DNA of 64,000 nucleotides from Streptomyces sp. DH41 (lineage in GTDB: Bacteria; Actinomycetota; Actinomycetes; Streptomycetales; Streptomycetaceae): contig NZ_JARVKY010000006.1 of the NCBI RefSeq assembly GCF_029813785.1, forward strand, positions 1 to 64,000. Direction: 5' to 3'. The notes beneath the pieces were generated by a model. The model ran no database searches, was not told the DNA's origin, and was given only the letters and a program-made list of their open reading frames with translations. The position numbers and the translations under genes are program-made. Numbering within the stretch: the stretch's first letter is position 1; each line of letters begins with the position of its first letter. Shown here in pieces: positions 8,450 to 18,264 of this stretch.

Positions 8450-8869
8450 ATGGTCGAGGTCATTGCAAGCCTGAGCATCGGGCAGGTCGCCGAACGCACC
8501 GGCTTGAGCGTGCACGCGCTGCGCTTCTACGAGCAGGAGGGCCTCTTCCTCAACGCCGTGCGCCGCGGGCCTGGCGGGCGCCGCGTCTACCACCAGGACG
8601 ACGTGGACTGGCTGACCGTCTGCATCATTCTCCGCGCCTCCGGCATGCCCCTGACCGTGCTTCGCCGCTACACGGACCTCGTCAGAGAAGGCGCCGGCAA
8701 CGCGGAGGAACGGCTCGCGCTCATGCGTGAGCACCAGAAGCGGGTCACCGCCCAGATCGACAGGCTCACCGAGTCCTTGGACCTGATCAGCTTCAAGGTC
8801 GGGGTGTACGAGGACCTTGTCGGCCAAGGCGACGCCGCCGAGCAATGCCACGGTCCGTCCCGCGCCTGA
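8450..8869 (+). CDS. MerR-family transcriptional regulator
   Basis: The protein has 139 residues with the MerR N-terminal winged helix: LSIGQVAERTGLSVHALRFY, EQEGLF, then GGRRVYHQDDVDWLTVCIIL. A dimerisation coiled coil follows (EERLALMREHQKRVTAQIDR), with a short tail. No metal-binding Cys pair is seen, so it is more like the organic-compound-sensing subgroup. It is divergently paired with the aldo/keto reductase gene, its likely target. Confidence 0.92.
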   Translation: MVEVIASLSIGQVAERTGLSVHALRFYEQEGLFLNAVRRGPGGRRVYHQDDVDWLTVCIILRASGMPLTVLRRYTDLVREGAGNAEERLALMREHQKRVTAQIDRLTESLDLISFKVGVYEDLVGQGDAAEQCHGPSRA

Positions 8870-9049
8870 CGAAGTACGCACGCCGGGCCTTCGTCCGGGC
8901 TCGCCGCCCAGAATCCCTCTCCTCGCGGCCATGCCCAGTTCCGTCGACATGCTCCGCCCCGCGGTGCCCGGTGAACGGGCCCGCCTCACCGAGCCATTGA
9001 GGGAGCTCGCCGGGGCCGGGGCGGCCGGTGTGCGCGGGCGGTGCGCGTC

Positions 9050-9778
9050 CTACCCGTCCTGCGCCGTGGGCGGCTTGGTGTGGAGGACGTCGCGGGCCTG
9101 TTCCGCGGCGCGGGCGAGGCTCTCGGAGACGAAGTCGAGAAAGCGGGCGATGTTCTCCAGGCGTGCGCCGGCGGGGGTGCCGGAGCCCAGGACGCCGACG
9201 CCCTGCCGGGCCATCTCGACGAGTTGGGCGGTGGAGCGGGCGCTGGCCATCATCGACTGGTACCAGACGTCGTCGTCGACGACGTAGCGCTCGCGGCGGC
9301 GGTCGTCGCGCTCCCGGCGGACGAGGCCCTGGCTCTCCAGGTACGTCACCGCCTTGGAGACGGACGCCGGGCTGACCTGGAGGCGCTGGACGAGTTCGGA
9401 GGCGGTGAGGCTGCCCGAGTCCGTGAGGGAGAGGCAGGCCATGACCCGGGACATCATCTTGGGCAGTCCCGAGGCCATGAGGACGGTCGTGAACATCTCC
9501 TCGTACTCGCGTACCGCCTCGGCATCGCGTCCGTGGGCCTGCGGGAGTGTCTTCGGGTCCCGGAGGGCCGCCTGCCTGCGGCGGTGGGCGCGGTGTTCGG
9601 TGGCGCGGTGGGCGAGGTCGGCGCGGTAGGCGGTGGGGCCGCCGTTGCGCATCACCTCACGCGTGATGGTCGAGGTCGGACGGTCCAGGCGTCGGGCGAT
9701 CTCCGCATAGGCGAGGCCGTCGGCCAGTCCCAGCGCGATCTGCTGACGTTCCTGCTGGGTGAGCCTGCCTCCCGGCAT
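9050..9778 (-). CDS. MarR/GbsR-like regulator with an extra N-terminal HTH
   Basis: From MPGGRLTQQERQ (ATG at 9778 behind GAAGGAGG) the protein has 242 residues. Residues 1-45 form an IS30/resolvase-style helix-turn-helix (IALGLADGLAYAEIARRLDR, PTSTITREV). A MarR/GbsR-type winged helix follows (LTASELVQRLQVSPASVSKA, VTYLESQGLVRRERDDRRRE, RYVVDDDVWY). The two-HTH architecture suggests recognition of complex operators. The gene is divergent from the DUF4097-ABC exporter operon, with two 12-bp palindromes in between, so it is probably that operon's local repressor. Confidence 0.85.
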   Translation of the reverse strand: MPGGRLTQQERQQIALGLADGLAYAEIARRLDRPTSTITREVMRNGGPTAYRADLAHRATEHRAHRRRQAALRDPKTLPQAHGRDAEAVREYEEMFTTVLMASGLPKMMSRVMACLSLTDSGSLTASELVQRLQVSPASVSKAVTYLESQGLVRRERDDRRRERYVVDDDVWYQSMMASARSTAQLVEMARQGVGVLGSGTPAGARLENIARFLDFVSESLARAAEQARDVLHTKPPTAQDG

Positions 9779-9830
9779 CGCGGCCTCCTTCGTGTGCTGT
9801 GGTGCCCTCACTATAGCGTTCACTTTCATT

Positions 9831-9886
9831 TCATTGCAATGAAGCGAGGCCGGGTCGTTGCGTTATCGTTTAGATCGTTGCAACGA
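9831..9886. promoter_or_regulatory. pair of 12-bp palindromic operators
   Basis: TCATTGCAATGA (9831-9842) and TCGTTGCAACGA (9875-9886) are perfect palindromes with the shared scheme TCRTTGCAAYGA, centred 44 bp apart (about four helical turns). Related half-sites (AACGCAA, GTTGCG) recur to about 9965. They lie between a two-HTH regulator gene and the exporter operon it probably controls. This AT-richer stretch also probably contains both promoters. Confidence 0.75.
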
Positions 9887-10000
9887 ATTGATGCCTTTGA
9901 CCTGCTAAAACTCGATCAGAACGCAATAGTGGTGTTGCCTCTATCGTGAACGCAACGTAGCGTTCAGGTCATCAGAAACAGAGCGACGAAGGAGAGCACC

Positions 10001-10678
10001 ATGCCGCAGTTCGACACCCCCACCCAGGTCTCGGCCGTCATCGACGTCCCCGCCGGACACATCCGGTTCATCGCCGCCGACCGGACCGACACCACCGTCG
10101 AGATCCTGCCCGCCGACCCCTCCAAGAGCCGCGACGTGAAGGCTGCCGAGCAGGTCACCGTCGCCTACGACGGCGGCGTCCTGCGGATCGAGGCCACCGC
10201 ACCGGCGAAGAACCGGGTCCTCGGTTCCTCCTCCGGAGCCGTCGAGGTGACGGTCCAGCTGCCCGCCGGCTCCAACGTCGAGGGCAAGACGGCCGCCGCC
10301 GAGATCCGGGGCGTCGGCCGGCTCGGCGACGTCACCTTCGACAACGCCCAGGGCTCGGTCAAGCTCGACGAGGCCGCGAGCGCCCGGCTGACCGTCCTGG
10401 CCGGAGACGTCTCACTCGGCCGCCTGGGCGGCCCCGCCCAGATCAGCACGCAGAAGGGCGACATCCGCATCGCCGAAGCCATGCGCGGCACGGTCACGCT
10501 CCGCACCGAGCAGGGCGAGATCTCCGTCACCGCCGCCCGCGGGGTCTCCGCGGCCCTCGACGCCGGCACCCCCTACGGCCGGATCAGCAACACACTGCGC
10601 AACACCGACGGCGCCGACGCCGGACTGACCATCCACGCGACCACCTCCTACGGCGACATCAGCGCCCGCAGCCTCTAA
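10001..10678 (+). CDS. DUF4097-type beta-helix protein
   Basis: The protein has 225 residues with no signal peptide or membrane segment. It is built of short repeating beta-strands with many G-D-V/I-x turns (VTFDNAQGSVKLDEAASARL, AGDVSLGRLGGPAQISTQKG, DIRIAEAMRGTVTLRTEQGE). This is the pattern of the DUF4097/putative-adhesin family, whose function is undefined. It is first gene of an apparent operon, 12 bp upstream of the ABC ATPase gene, and is often found with DrrAB-type exporters in actinomycetes. Confidence 0.85.
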   Translation: MPQFDTPTQVSAVIDVPAGHIRFIAADRTDTTVEILPADPSKSRDVKAAEQVTVAYDGGVLRIEATAPAKNRVLGSSSGAVEVTVQLPAGSNVEGKTAAAEIRGVGRLGDVTFDNAQGSVKLDEAASARLTVLAGDVSLGRLGGPAQISTQKGDIRIAEAMRGTVTLRTEQGEISVTAARGVSAALDAGTPYGRISNTLRNTDGADAGLTIHATTSYGDISARSL

Positions 10679-10690
10679 GGAGCACTCCTC

Positions 10691-11652
<962 letters not shown>

Positions 11653-11656
<4 letters not shown>

Positions 11657-12438
11657 GCAACCTCGCCCTCGCCGTACGCGACTCGACCACGATGCTGCGC
11701 CGCAACCTCCTGCACGCCCGCCGCTACCCGTCGATGACTCTGAACCTGCTGCTCACGCCGGTCATGCTGCTCCTGCTCTTCGTCTACATCTTCGGCGACG
11801 CGATGAGTGCCGGCATCGGCGGCGGCGACCGCTCCGACTACATCGCCTACATCGTGCCGGGCCTGCTGCTGATGACCATCGGCAGCACGACCATCGGCAC
11901 CGCCGTGTCCGTCTCCAACGACATGACCGAGGGCATCATCGCCCGCTTCCGCACCATGGCCATCCACCGCGGATCCGTACTCGTCGGACACGTCATCGGC
12001 AGTGTGCTCCAGGCCGTCGTCAGCGTGGTCCTCGTCGGCGCGATCGCCCTGGCCATGGGTTTCCGGTCCACCGACGCCACGGCTCTGGAGTGGCTGGCGG
12101 CCTTCGGACTGGTCGCGTTCTTCACCCTGGCCCTCACCTGGATCGCGGTCGGCATGGGCATGGGCAGTCCCAACGCCGAGGCCGCCAGCAACAGCGCCAT
12201 GCCGCTGATCCTGCTGCCCCTCATCTCCAGCGCCTTCGTCCCCATCGACTCGATGCCGGGCTGGTTCCAGCCCATCGCCGAGTACCAGCCCTTCACACCC
12301 GCCATCGAAACCCTGCGCGGACTCCTCCTCGGCACCGAGATCGGCCACAACTGGTGGCTCGCACTCGCCTGGTGCCTGGGCCTGACCGTCCTCGGCTACC
12401 GCTGGTCCCAGGCACAGTTCAACCGCGACCCCAAGTAA
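11653..12438 (+). CDS. DrrB-type ABC-2 transporter permease
   Basis: The protein has 261 residues and six predicted membrane helices (for example LNLLLTPVMLLLLFVYIFGD and IVPGLLLMTIGSTTIGTAVS). It is the ABC-2 type permease partner of the preceding ATPase. The family cytoplasmic loop VSNDMTEGIIARFRTMAIHR is present. It begins inside the ATPase stop codon (ATGA at 11653). Together they form a two-subunit exporter, probably controlled by the MarR-like protein encoded divergently. Confidence 0.92.
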
Positions 12439-12495
12439 GCGGCATGCGCACCCGCACCACGCCCGGCCGTCCACCACCACCGAGCTCCACACCCC

Positions 12496-12540
12496 GAAGG
12501 CCCGTCACGTCACCTCCCCCGGTGACAGCGACGGGCCTTC
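12496..12540. terminator. bidirectional terminator hairpin
   Basis: The outer stem GAAGGCCCGTC (12496-12506)/GACGGGCCTTC (12530-12540) encloses an inner dyad GTCACC/GGTGAC. It lies between the convergent ends of the DrrB-like gene (12438) and the RsgA-like gene (12596). Confidence 0.75.
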
Positions 12541-12595
12541 GTCGTCGTACGGCCCCCACCCCAGGCCGCCACGCGGCGGCCACGAACCCTTCGGT

Positions 12596-13672
12596 TCAGC
12601 GGTGCGGGCGCTTCTTCAGAGCACGCGCACGCGTGCGCACACGCTGCTTGTCCTCGGCGCGGGCACGCGCGTCCTGACGCAACTCCAGCATCCGCTGCTC
12701 ACGGCGCAGCTTGTGCCAGCTGCCCAGACGGCCCTCGTCCAGCGCGCCGTCGCCGACCGCGGCGCTCACCGCACACCCCGGCTCGTCGCCGTGCGTACAG
12801 TCCCGGAAACGGCACCCTCCGGTCAGTTCCTCGATGTCGCTGAACGCCCGGTCGATACCCTCCCCGGCATCCCACACCGCCAGGCCGCGCATGCCGGGGG
12901 TGTCGATGAGCAGGCCGCCGCCGGGCAGCGTCACCAACTCCCGGTGCGTGGTCGTGTGACGGCCCTTGAAGTCACCCCGCACCTCCTGGGTGGTGAGCTG
13001 TTCCATGCCGCTGAGCCGGTTGACGAGCGTGGACTTGCCGACACCCGAGAGCCCGACCAGGGCCACGGTCCGGCCGAAAGCGGCGTACTGCTCAAGGGCG
13101 TCCAGGCCGTCGCCGGTGTGCGAGGACACCGTGTGCACCGGAGTGCCCGGGGCGATGCCCTCGATCTCCTCGGCCGCCGCCCCGGGGTCGGAATGCAGAT
13201 CGGCCTTGCTGAGAACGACGACGGGCTGGGCACCGCTCTGCCAGGCCACCGCGAGATAGCGTTCCACACGGCGCAACCGCTGGTCCCCGGTGAGGGCCAC
13301 CACCACGAAGACGGTGTCGACGTTGGCGGCCACGATCTGCGCCTCGGTCCTGGCGCCCGCGCTGCCCCGGACGAAGGCCGAATGCCGGGGCAGGACGTCC
13401 TCCACCCGGTCCCCGGCGACGGCGACCCAGTCCCCGGTGGCGAGTCCGGGACCGCCCAGACGCGGCTCTTCGGGGCGGAACACCCGGGCCGCGGGCGTGG
13501 CGCGCACCGTGCCGTCGGCGAGCAGCACCGTGCACGCGCCACGGTCGACCTGACCCACACGACCGGGACACGCCCCCGCGAAGACCTCCTCGTACCGGCC
13601 CTCGTCCCAGGCGGCGGCCAGCTCCGGCCGCCAGCCCAGAACGTCCAGCCCGGCCGGCTCCACGCCGCTCAC
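12596..13672 (-). CDS. rsgA: RsgA-like circularly permuted ribosome-assembly GTPase
   Basis: The protein has 358 residues; GTG at 13672. The N-terminal OB-fold is followed by a circularly permuted GTPase with G4 (VVLSKADLHSD) before G1 (GLSGVGKSTLVNRLSG) and G3 (LIDTPGMRGL). The RsgA zinc finger follows: CRFRDCTHGDEPGC. RsgA acts in late 30S subunit maturation. The C-terminus is Arg/Lys-rich, as expected for rRNA contact. Most actinomycete chromosomes already encode RsgA, so a copy on a linear plasmid, overlapped by a small-peptide gene and a peptidase gene, is unusual. It may be a duplicated housekeeping gene or a specialised ribosome-protective variant. Confidence 0.93.
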   Translation of the reverse strand: MSGVEPAGLDVLGWRPELAAAWDEGRYEEVFAGACPGRVGQVDRGACTVLLADGTVRATPAARVFRPEEPRLGGPGLATGDWVAVAGDRVEDVLPRHSAFVRGSAGARTEAQIVAANVDTVFVVVALTGDQRLRRVERYLAVAWQSGAQPVVVLSKADLHSDPGAAAEEIEGIAPGTPVHTVSSHTGDGLDALEQYAAFGRTVALVGLSGVGKSTLVNRLSGMEQLTTQEVRGDFKGRHTTTHRELVTLPGGGLLIDTPGMRGLAVWDAGEGIDRAFSDIEELTGGCRFRDCTHGDEPGCAVSAAVGDGALDEGRLGSWHKLRREQRMLELRQDARARAEDKQRVRTRARALKKRPHR

Positions 13673-13881
13673 CTGGCAGCCTCCTCACCGGCAGCGGCGG
13701 TCCCGGAAGCGGCCGCACCGGGGGCAGGCTTGCCCTCGCAGCCGCAGCCTCCCCGCTTGACGGTCAGGCGGCGGCGCGGGGCCGCGGGTGCCGGGGCGGC
13801 CCCCTCCGAGCCGGTGGCGTCGGCGCCGCTGGTACCGGAACCGCTGGTACCAAAGCCGCTGTTCGCGCGGTTCTCGCTCAT
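13669..13881 (-). CDS. 70-residue Cys-containing small protein, unrecognised
   Basis: The ATG at 13881 overlaps the upstream peptidase stop (ATGA) and its TGA overlaps the rsgA GTG, so all three genes are translationally coupled. The N-terminal half is Gly/Ser/Thr/Ala-rich and disordered-looking (GFGTSGSGTSGADATG). The centre is basic and conserved-looking, RRRLTVKRGGCGCEGKPAPG, with two Cys as CGC. The tail is Ala-rich. It has no signal peptide and no membrane segment. I do not recognise the family. A modified-peptide precursor, a small metal-binding peptide or a ribosome-binding tail are all conceivable from context; none is shown. Confidence 0.7.
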   Translation of the reverse strand: MSENRANSGFGTSGSGTSGADATGSEGAAPAPAAPRRRLTVKRGGCGCEGKPAPGAAASGTAAAGEEAAR

Positions 13882-15755
13882 GTTCCCGCTTTCGTGTCGG
13901 GCCGGGTGCCCACCCGGCTGCGAACAAAGGTGATCTGCGTGGTGATCGACTCGGCGCCGAGGCCGGTGTGGGCCGTGTTGTGCCCCATCGCGCGGAAGCG
14001 GACCTCCAGGTCCGCGCCGCGCCGCCGGAGCGCGGAGACGTAGTTCTCGACCTGCCGGGGCGGGCAACGCGGGTCGTGGTGGCCGGCGAGGACGAGCACA
14101 GGGGCGCGGACCGCGTCCACGTAGGTGAGCGGTGAGGCGGCGGCGTACGTGTCGGGAACCTCGGCGGGGCTGCCGCCGAGCATGGCGCGGTCGACCCAGC
14201 GCAGTCCCTCGAACTCCTCCTCGTAGGCGGCCACGTAGTCACCGATCGGGTTCTCCGCGACGCCGCAGGACCACAGGGCGGGCTGGGTTCCCAGGCCCAG
14301 CAGGACCAGGTACCCGCCCCAGGAGCCGCCGGTCAGTACGCAGCGGCCGGGGTCGACGAGCGCGTCGGCGACCAGCCTGGCGCGCACGGCCGCCACGTCG
14401 GCGAGCTCGGTGTGGCCGACGGCGGCACGGTGGGCGAGGCGCCAGGCGCGGCCGTTGTCGCCGGAGCCGCGGTAGTTCACTCGTACGACGGTGAATCCGG
14501 CGTCGTTCCAGGCGGCGGCGGCCGGCAGGTAGGCGTCTCCGTCGGCGGCGTGCGGTCCGCCGTGGAGGAGGAAGACGGCGGGGTGCGCGGTGCCGTCCGG
14601 GCGGCGCTCGCCCTGCCCGGTGGGGAAACTGAGATAGGCGGGGACAAGGCCGCCCTCACCGGGGGTGAGGATCTCACGCACCGGCGAGGCCGGGTGGAAC
14701 GTCCGCGGCACGCTGAGCGGTTCGGCGCCGCGCTCGTCGTACAGCACGGGGGCCGTGGCGGCCGAGGAGAACGTGTACCAGTGGCCGCCGTCCGGGCGGG
14801 GGACGACCTCGTGGACGGTGCCGGGCGGAGTGGGCAGCGCGGTGGTGCGGCCGTCGGCGAGGGTGTGCCGCAGCAGCTCGCTCCGGCCCCGGTGGCGGTG
14901 GTGGAGGAGCAGGGCGTGGCCGTCCGGGTAGAAGCGGGCGCGTACCTCGCCGGGCAGGCCGGTGTCGATCTCGGTGACCTCGTCGGTGTGCGGGTCCCAC
15001 AGCAGGGGGGCGCGCAGGCCGTGGCGTTCGTGGGTGGCGAGGACCTCGTGGCCGCCGGGGCGGAAGGGTGAACCGAAGGGCTGTACCTCGATGCCGCTCG
15101 CGGGCCAGTCGGCGAGGTCGGCGACGGTGGCGCCGTCGAGGGTGATGACGCGCAGGGCGGGCCGCTGGGGGTCGCCGCGTTCGGCGTGGACGTACAGGAC
15201 GAGCGTCTCGTCGTCGCTGATGCCGCCGACGTAGAGCGGGTTGCGGCTCCGTCGCAGCGTGTCGACCTCCGAGGTGCCAGGCCGCATGGCGTACAGCCCG
15301 TAGCCGCCGTCGGGTTCGCCGACGCCGGCCACGGCCAGGCCGGAGCGGCCGAGGGCGAGTCCCTCGGCGGAGCCGCCGGGCATGCCGGGCAGTGCGGGGA
15401 CGGCGGGGCCGCCGCGCAGCGGGGAGCGGACCCAGTGGCCGCACTCGGTCCCCTCGTCGTCCCGGTACCACCACAGTCCGCGGCCGCGGGGGTCGACCAG
15501 GCCGGTCTCCACCCCGTGGGGGGCGTCGGTGAGCTGACGGAACGCTCCGGTGGCGAGGTCCCACAGGAAGAACTGCGCCGTGCCGCCGGCGTTTCCGCGG
15601 ACCGCGCACAGCCGGGGCCGCTCGCGGCCCCAGACCGGAAGGCCCACCGAGGGCACCGCGCAGCGGTCCTCCGGGCTCGACTCCGCTTCGAGTGCCGCGC
15701 TGTACAAAGTCACCACGCCATTGTGTGGAAAGAGGATCGAGTCCGGGAAGAGCAT
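13878..15755 (-). CDS. S9-family (prolyl oligopeptidase-like) serine peptidase
   Basis: The protein has 625 residues. Residues 1-370 are WD/beta-propeller-like repeats (LWDLATGAFRQLTD, LWDPHTDEVTEI). The C-terminal alpha/beta-hydrolase has oxyanion motif FLLHGGPHAADGD, nucleophile LTGGSWGGYLVLLG, Asp in AGHHDPRCPP and His in AMGHNTAH. No signal peptide is visible, so it is probably cytoplasmic, as for acylaminoacyl-peptidase relatives. It is the first gene of the peptidase-small protein-rsgA operon and divergent from the FAD oxidoreductase that starts the biosynthetic cluster. It might trim a peptide product or the neighbouring small peptide. Confidence 0.9.
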   Translation of the reverse strand: MLFPDSILFPHNGVVTLYSAALEAESSPEDRCAVPSVGLPVWGRERPRLCAVRGNAGGTAQFFLWDLATGAFRQLTDAPHGVETGLVDPRGRGLWWYRDDEGTECGHWVRSPLRGGPAVPALPGMPGGSAEGLALGRSGLAVAGVGEPDGGYGLYAMRPGTSEVDTLRRSRNPLYVGGISDDETLVLYVHAERGDPQRPALRVITLDGATVADLADWPASGIEVQPFGSPFRPGGHEVLATHERHGLRAPLLWDPHTDEVTEIDTGLPGEVRARFYPDGHALLLHHRHRGRSELLRHTLADGRTTALPTPPGTVHEVVPRPDGGHWYTFSSAATAPVLYDERGAEPLSVPRTFHPASPVREILTPGEGGLVPAYLSFPTGQGERRPDGTAHPAVFLLHGGPHAADGDAYLPAAAAWNDAGFTVVRVNYRGSGDNGRAWRLAHRAAVGHTELADVAAVRARLVADALVDPGRCVLTGGSWGGYLVLLGLGTQPALWSCGVAENPIGDYVAAYEEEFEGLRWVDRAMLGGSPAEVPDTYAAASPLTYVDAVRAPVLVLAGHHDPRCPPRQVENYVSALRRRGADLEVRFRAMGHNTAHTGLGAESITTQITFVRSRVGTRPDTKAGT

Positions 15756-15875
15756 CGGCTGAGTACGCCTGGAGGGGGAGTCGAGCGACCGGGACAGGCG
15801 CCGCTCCCCGGTGAGCGCGTGCCGGATTCCGCTGCTTCTTTCCGCGATCGCCTCGCCGAACCCGGAGGGTGTTCC

Positions 15876-17468
15876 GTGGGTGAATCAGCAACGCGTTCTC
15901 AGCCGACCGAGGAGATCCTCGACTATGTCGTCGTGGGCGGTGGCCCGGCAGGGCTGCAGCTCGCCTATTTTCTCCACCGCCAGGGACGTTCCTACCGGCT
16001 GCTGGAGGCCGGAGACGACGTCGGCACGTTCTTCACACGGTATCCGCGGCACCGGCGGCTGATCTCCAACAACAAGGTGCACACCGGTTTCGACGATCCC
16101 GAGATGCGGCTGCGCTGGGACTGGAACTCGCTGCTGAGTGACGACCCGGAGCTGGTCTTCACGCGGTACTCGCCGGACTATTTCCCGAAGGCCGACGACC
16201 TGGTGCGCTATCTGCGGGACTTCCGCGTACGCCATGGTCTCGCCGTCACGTCCGGGGCCCGGGTCGAGCGGATCACGCGCGGCGTGGACGCGTCCGGGCA
16301 GAGCCTGTTCAGCCTGGTGGACGGGCACGGGAGGCGCTGGCGGGCGCGCCGGGTGGTGGTGGCGACCGGGTTCGCCAAGCCGTTCACTCCGCCGGACGTG
16401 CCGGGCATCGAGCACGCCGAGCAGTACGCCGACGTCTCGTCCGACCCGGCGGACTTCACCGGGCAGCGGGTGCTCGTCGTGGGCAAGGGGAATTCGGGGT
16501 TCGAGACGGCGGAGAACATCTTCCAGCACACGGCCTCGACCCACATGCTCAGTCCCAGTCCGGTGCGGCTGGCGTGGACGACCCACCATGTGAGCGATGT
16601 CCGGGCGGTCTACGTCAACACGTTGGACTCCTACCAGCTGAAAATGCAGAACACCATTCTGGACGGGTCGCTGGAATCCATCGAGAAGCTGTCCGACGGG
16701 CGGCTCAGGGTCGATTTCCGGTACAACCACGCGCACGGTCAGCAGTGGTCGCTCGATGTGGACCGGGTGGTCCTGTGCACGGGTTTCCGGCCGGACTTCT
16801 CCGTGTTCGGGCAGGGGGCCGTTCCGGAGACCGTGTACGGCGGGCGTTTCCCCGCACTCACCAGTTCGTGGGAGTCGGTCAACGTTCCGGACCTGTTCTT
16901 CGCGGGCACGCTGATGCAGGGCCGTGACTTCAAGCGGTCGTTCTCGGGCTTCATCCACGGTTTCCGCTACAACATCCGGTTCCTGGCCGGCCTCTTCGCC
17001 GAGCGCTACCACGGCGAGGCGGCGGCGTGGCAGGAGCTGGAACGCACTCCGGACGCCCTCGTCGAGCGGATCGCGTGGCGCGCGACGACGGCCTCCTCGG
17101 CCTTCCAGATGCCGGGCTTCCTCGGTGACGTCTACGTGCTCGACGGCCCTGAGGGCACGGCGGCGACGCGCACGGAAGTGCCGGTGGAGTTCGCCCTCGA
17201 CTCCCCCGAACTGGCCGGCCGGCCGGTGCTGCTGACGACGCTGGAGTACGGAAAGCTGCCGCCGGGCGCCGACCCCTTCCACGTGGAGCGCGACCCCGCC
17301 GACGGTTCGACGAGCCAGTTCATCCACCCGGTGCTGCGCCTCTACCGCGACGGCGAGCTGCTGGACACCCACCACATTCCGGAGGACCTGGAGAACGAGT
17401 GGGACAAGGAGATGTACCTCAAGCCGGCCCGTGAGGCGGTCGGCCGGATGCTGGACCTCCTGCGCTGA
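15876..17468 (+). CDS. FAD-dependent oxidoreductase (flavin monooxygenase-like)
   Basis: The protein has 530 residues from a GTG at 15876 with GGAGG 9 bases upstream. The FAD site YVVVGGGPAGLQLAYFLHRQ is at the N-terminus. The NAD(P)H site VLVVGKGNSGFETAENIF is near residue 205, and a second Rossmann end reads VVLCTGFRPDFSVFG. The layout fits two-dinucleotide-domain class B monooxygenases (FMO/CzcO-like). The C-terminal 120 residues form an extra domain of unclear role. It lies 46 bp upstream of a 2-oxoglutarate oxygenase gene and is likely cotranscribed. The expected role is oxidation of an amino-acid building block or the peptide. Confidence 0.88.
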   Translation: MGESATRSQPTEEILDYVVVGGGPAGLQLAYFLHRQGRSYRLLEAGDDVGTFFTRYPRHRRLISNNKVHTGFDDPEMRLRWDWNSLLSDDPELVFTRYSPDYFPKADDLVRYLRDFRVRHGLAVTSGARVERITRGVDASGQSLFSLVDGHGRRWRARRVVVATGFAKPFTPPDVPGIEHAEQYADVSSDPADFTGQRVLVVGKGNSGFETAENIFQHTASTHMLSPSPVRLAWTTHHVSDVRAVYVNTLDSYQLKMQNTILDGSLESIEKLSDGRLRVDFRYNHAHGQQWSLDVDRVVLCTGFRPDFSVFGQGAVPETVYGGRFPALTSSWESVNVPDLFFAGTLMQGRDFKRSFSGFIHGFRYNIRFLAGLFAERYHGEAAAWQELERTPDALVERIAWRATTASSAFQMPGFLGDVYVLDGPEGTAATRTEVPVEFALDSPELAGRPVLLTTLEYGKLPPGADPFHVERDPADGSTSQFIHPVLRLYRDGELLDTHHIPEDLENEWDKEMYLKPAREAVGRMLDLLR

Positions 17469-17514
17469 CGGCCAGGAGCACCGGAAGAAGTAGTAGAAGA
17501 AGGAGGAGAAGACC

Positions 17515-18264
17515 GTGCAGTCCGTGATCGACCACGGCAGGTCCGTGGCGCTGGCCGTCGACGCCGATGTCGCCGGGGAGGTGCGGGACCGGGGTTATGT
17601 GACGGTGGCCGGCGGAGCGTTCCGCACCGCCGCGTGGGCGCCTGAGCTGGACCGGCTGCGAGCCGCGTACGACCATCTGGAGCCCGACGCCTACCTCGCG
17701 GACGGCGGTGCGTACCGGCTGCGCCGGCACGTCCGCTACCGCTACCGGGCCGCACGCCAGACGCTGTTGCCCTCGGTGCCGGGAGCGTACCTGCAGAGCG
17801 CGGAGGTCAACCCGTTCGCGGGCGGCGTTGCGCGGTACTTCGCCCCGGTCTCGCCACAGGTGCGGGACAACCCGTTCCTGCACGCGCTGCTGCTGCGCAG
17901 CGTGCGGGAGTTCGCCCAGGGGCTGGAGCCGTGCGACTGGGAGGTGGACGTCCATCTCGTGCGCGTCCGCGCGCAGGCCGACGAGGAGGGCCTGCCCTCG
18001 CCGGAGGGGGTGCACCGGGACGGCTTCGAGTTCATCTCGCTGCACCTGATGGGCCGCGCCGGGGTTCTGGGCGGGCGGAGCATCATCTGCGCCGCCGACG
18101 GCGCGCCGCTGGAGCGGCCGTTGCTTGCCGAGCCGATGGACTCGTTGTACGCCGACGACCGCCGGATCCTGCACGGCACCGAGCCGGTGCGGCTGGATCC
18201 GGCGGCGGGCCTCGCCGAGGGTCACCGGGACATGCTGCTGACGAGCTACCGGCGGGCGGTCTGA
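17515..18264 (+). CDS. Fe(II)/2-oxoglutarate amino-acid hydroxylase (2OG-Fe_Oxy_2 type)
   Basis: The protein has 249 residues from a GTG at 17515 after AGGAGGAG. The C-terminal half carries EGVHRDGFEFISLHLMGR with the iron-binding HxD pair near residue 167, the distal His in RRILHGTEPV, and an end SYRRAV with a candidate 2OG-binding Arg. This is the pattern of the L-isoleucine dioxygenase family, which hydroxylates free aliphatic or other amino acids. It probably supplies a hydroxylated amino acid to the NRPS. Its last 19 bases overlap the convergent antiporter gene. Confidence 0.87.
   Translation: MQSVIDHGRSVALAVDADVAGEVRDRGYVTVAGGAFRTAAWAPELDRLRAAYDHLEPDAYLADGGAYRLRRHVRYRYRAARQTLLPSVPGAYLQSAEVNPFAGGVARYFAPVSPQVRDNPFLHALLLRSVREFAQGLEPCDWEVDVHLVRVRAQADEEGLPSPEGVHRDGFEFISLHLMGRAGVLGGRSIICAADGAPLERPLLAEPMDSLYADDRRILHGTEPVRLDPAAGLAEGHRDMLLTSYRRAV

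Noticed and set aside
7289..8989. Extended N-terminus of the aldo/keto reductase to 8989
   Set aside because: The added 217 residues overlap the divergent MerR gene in antisense and lack family similarity. ATG at 8338 has a ribosome site and the family N-terminus.
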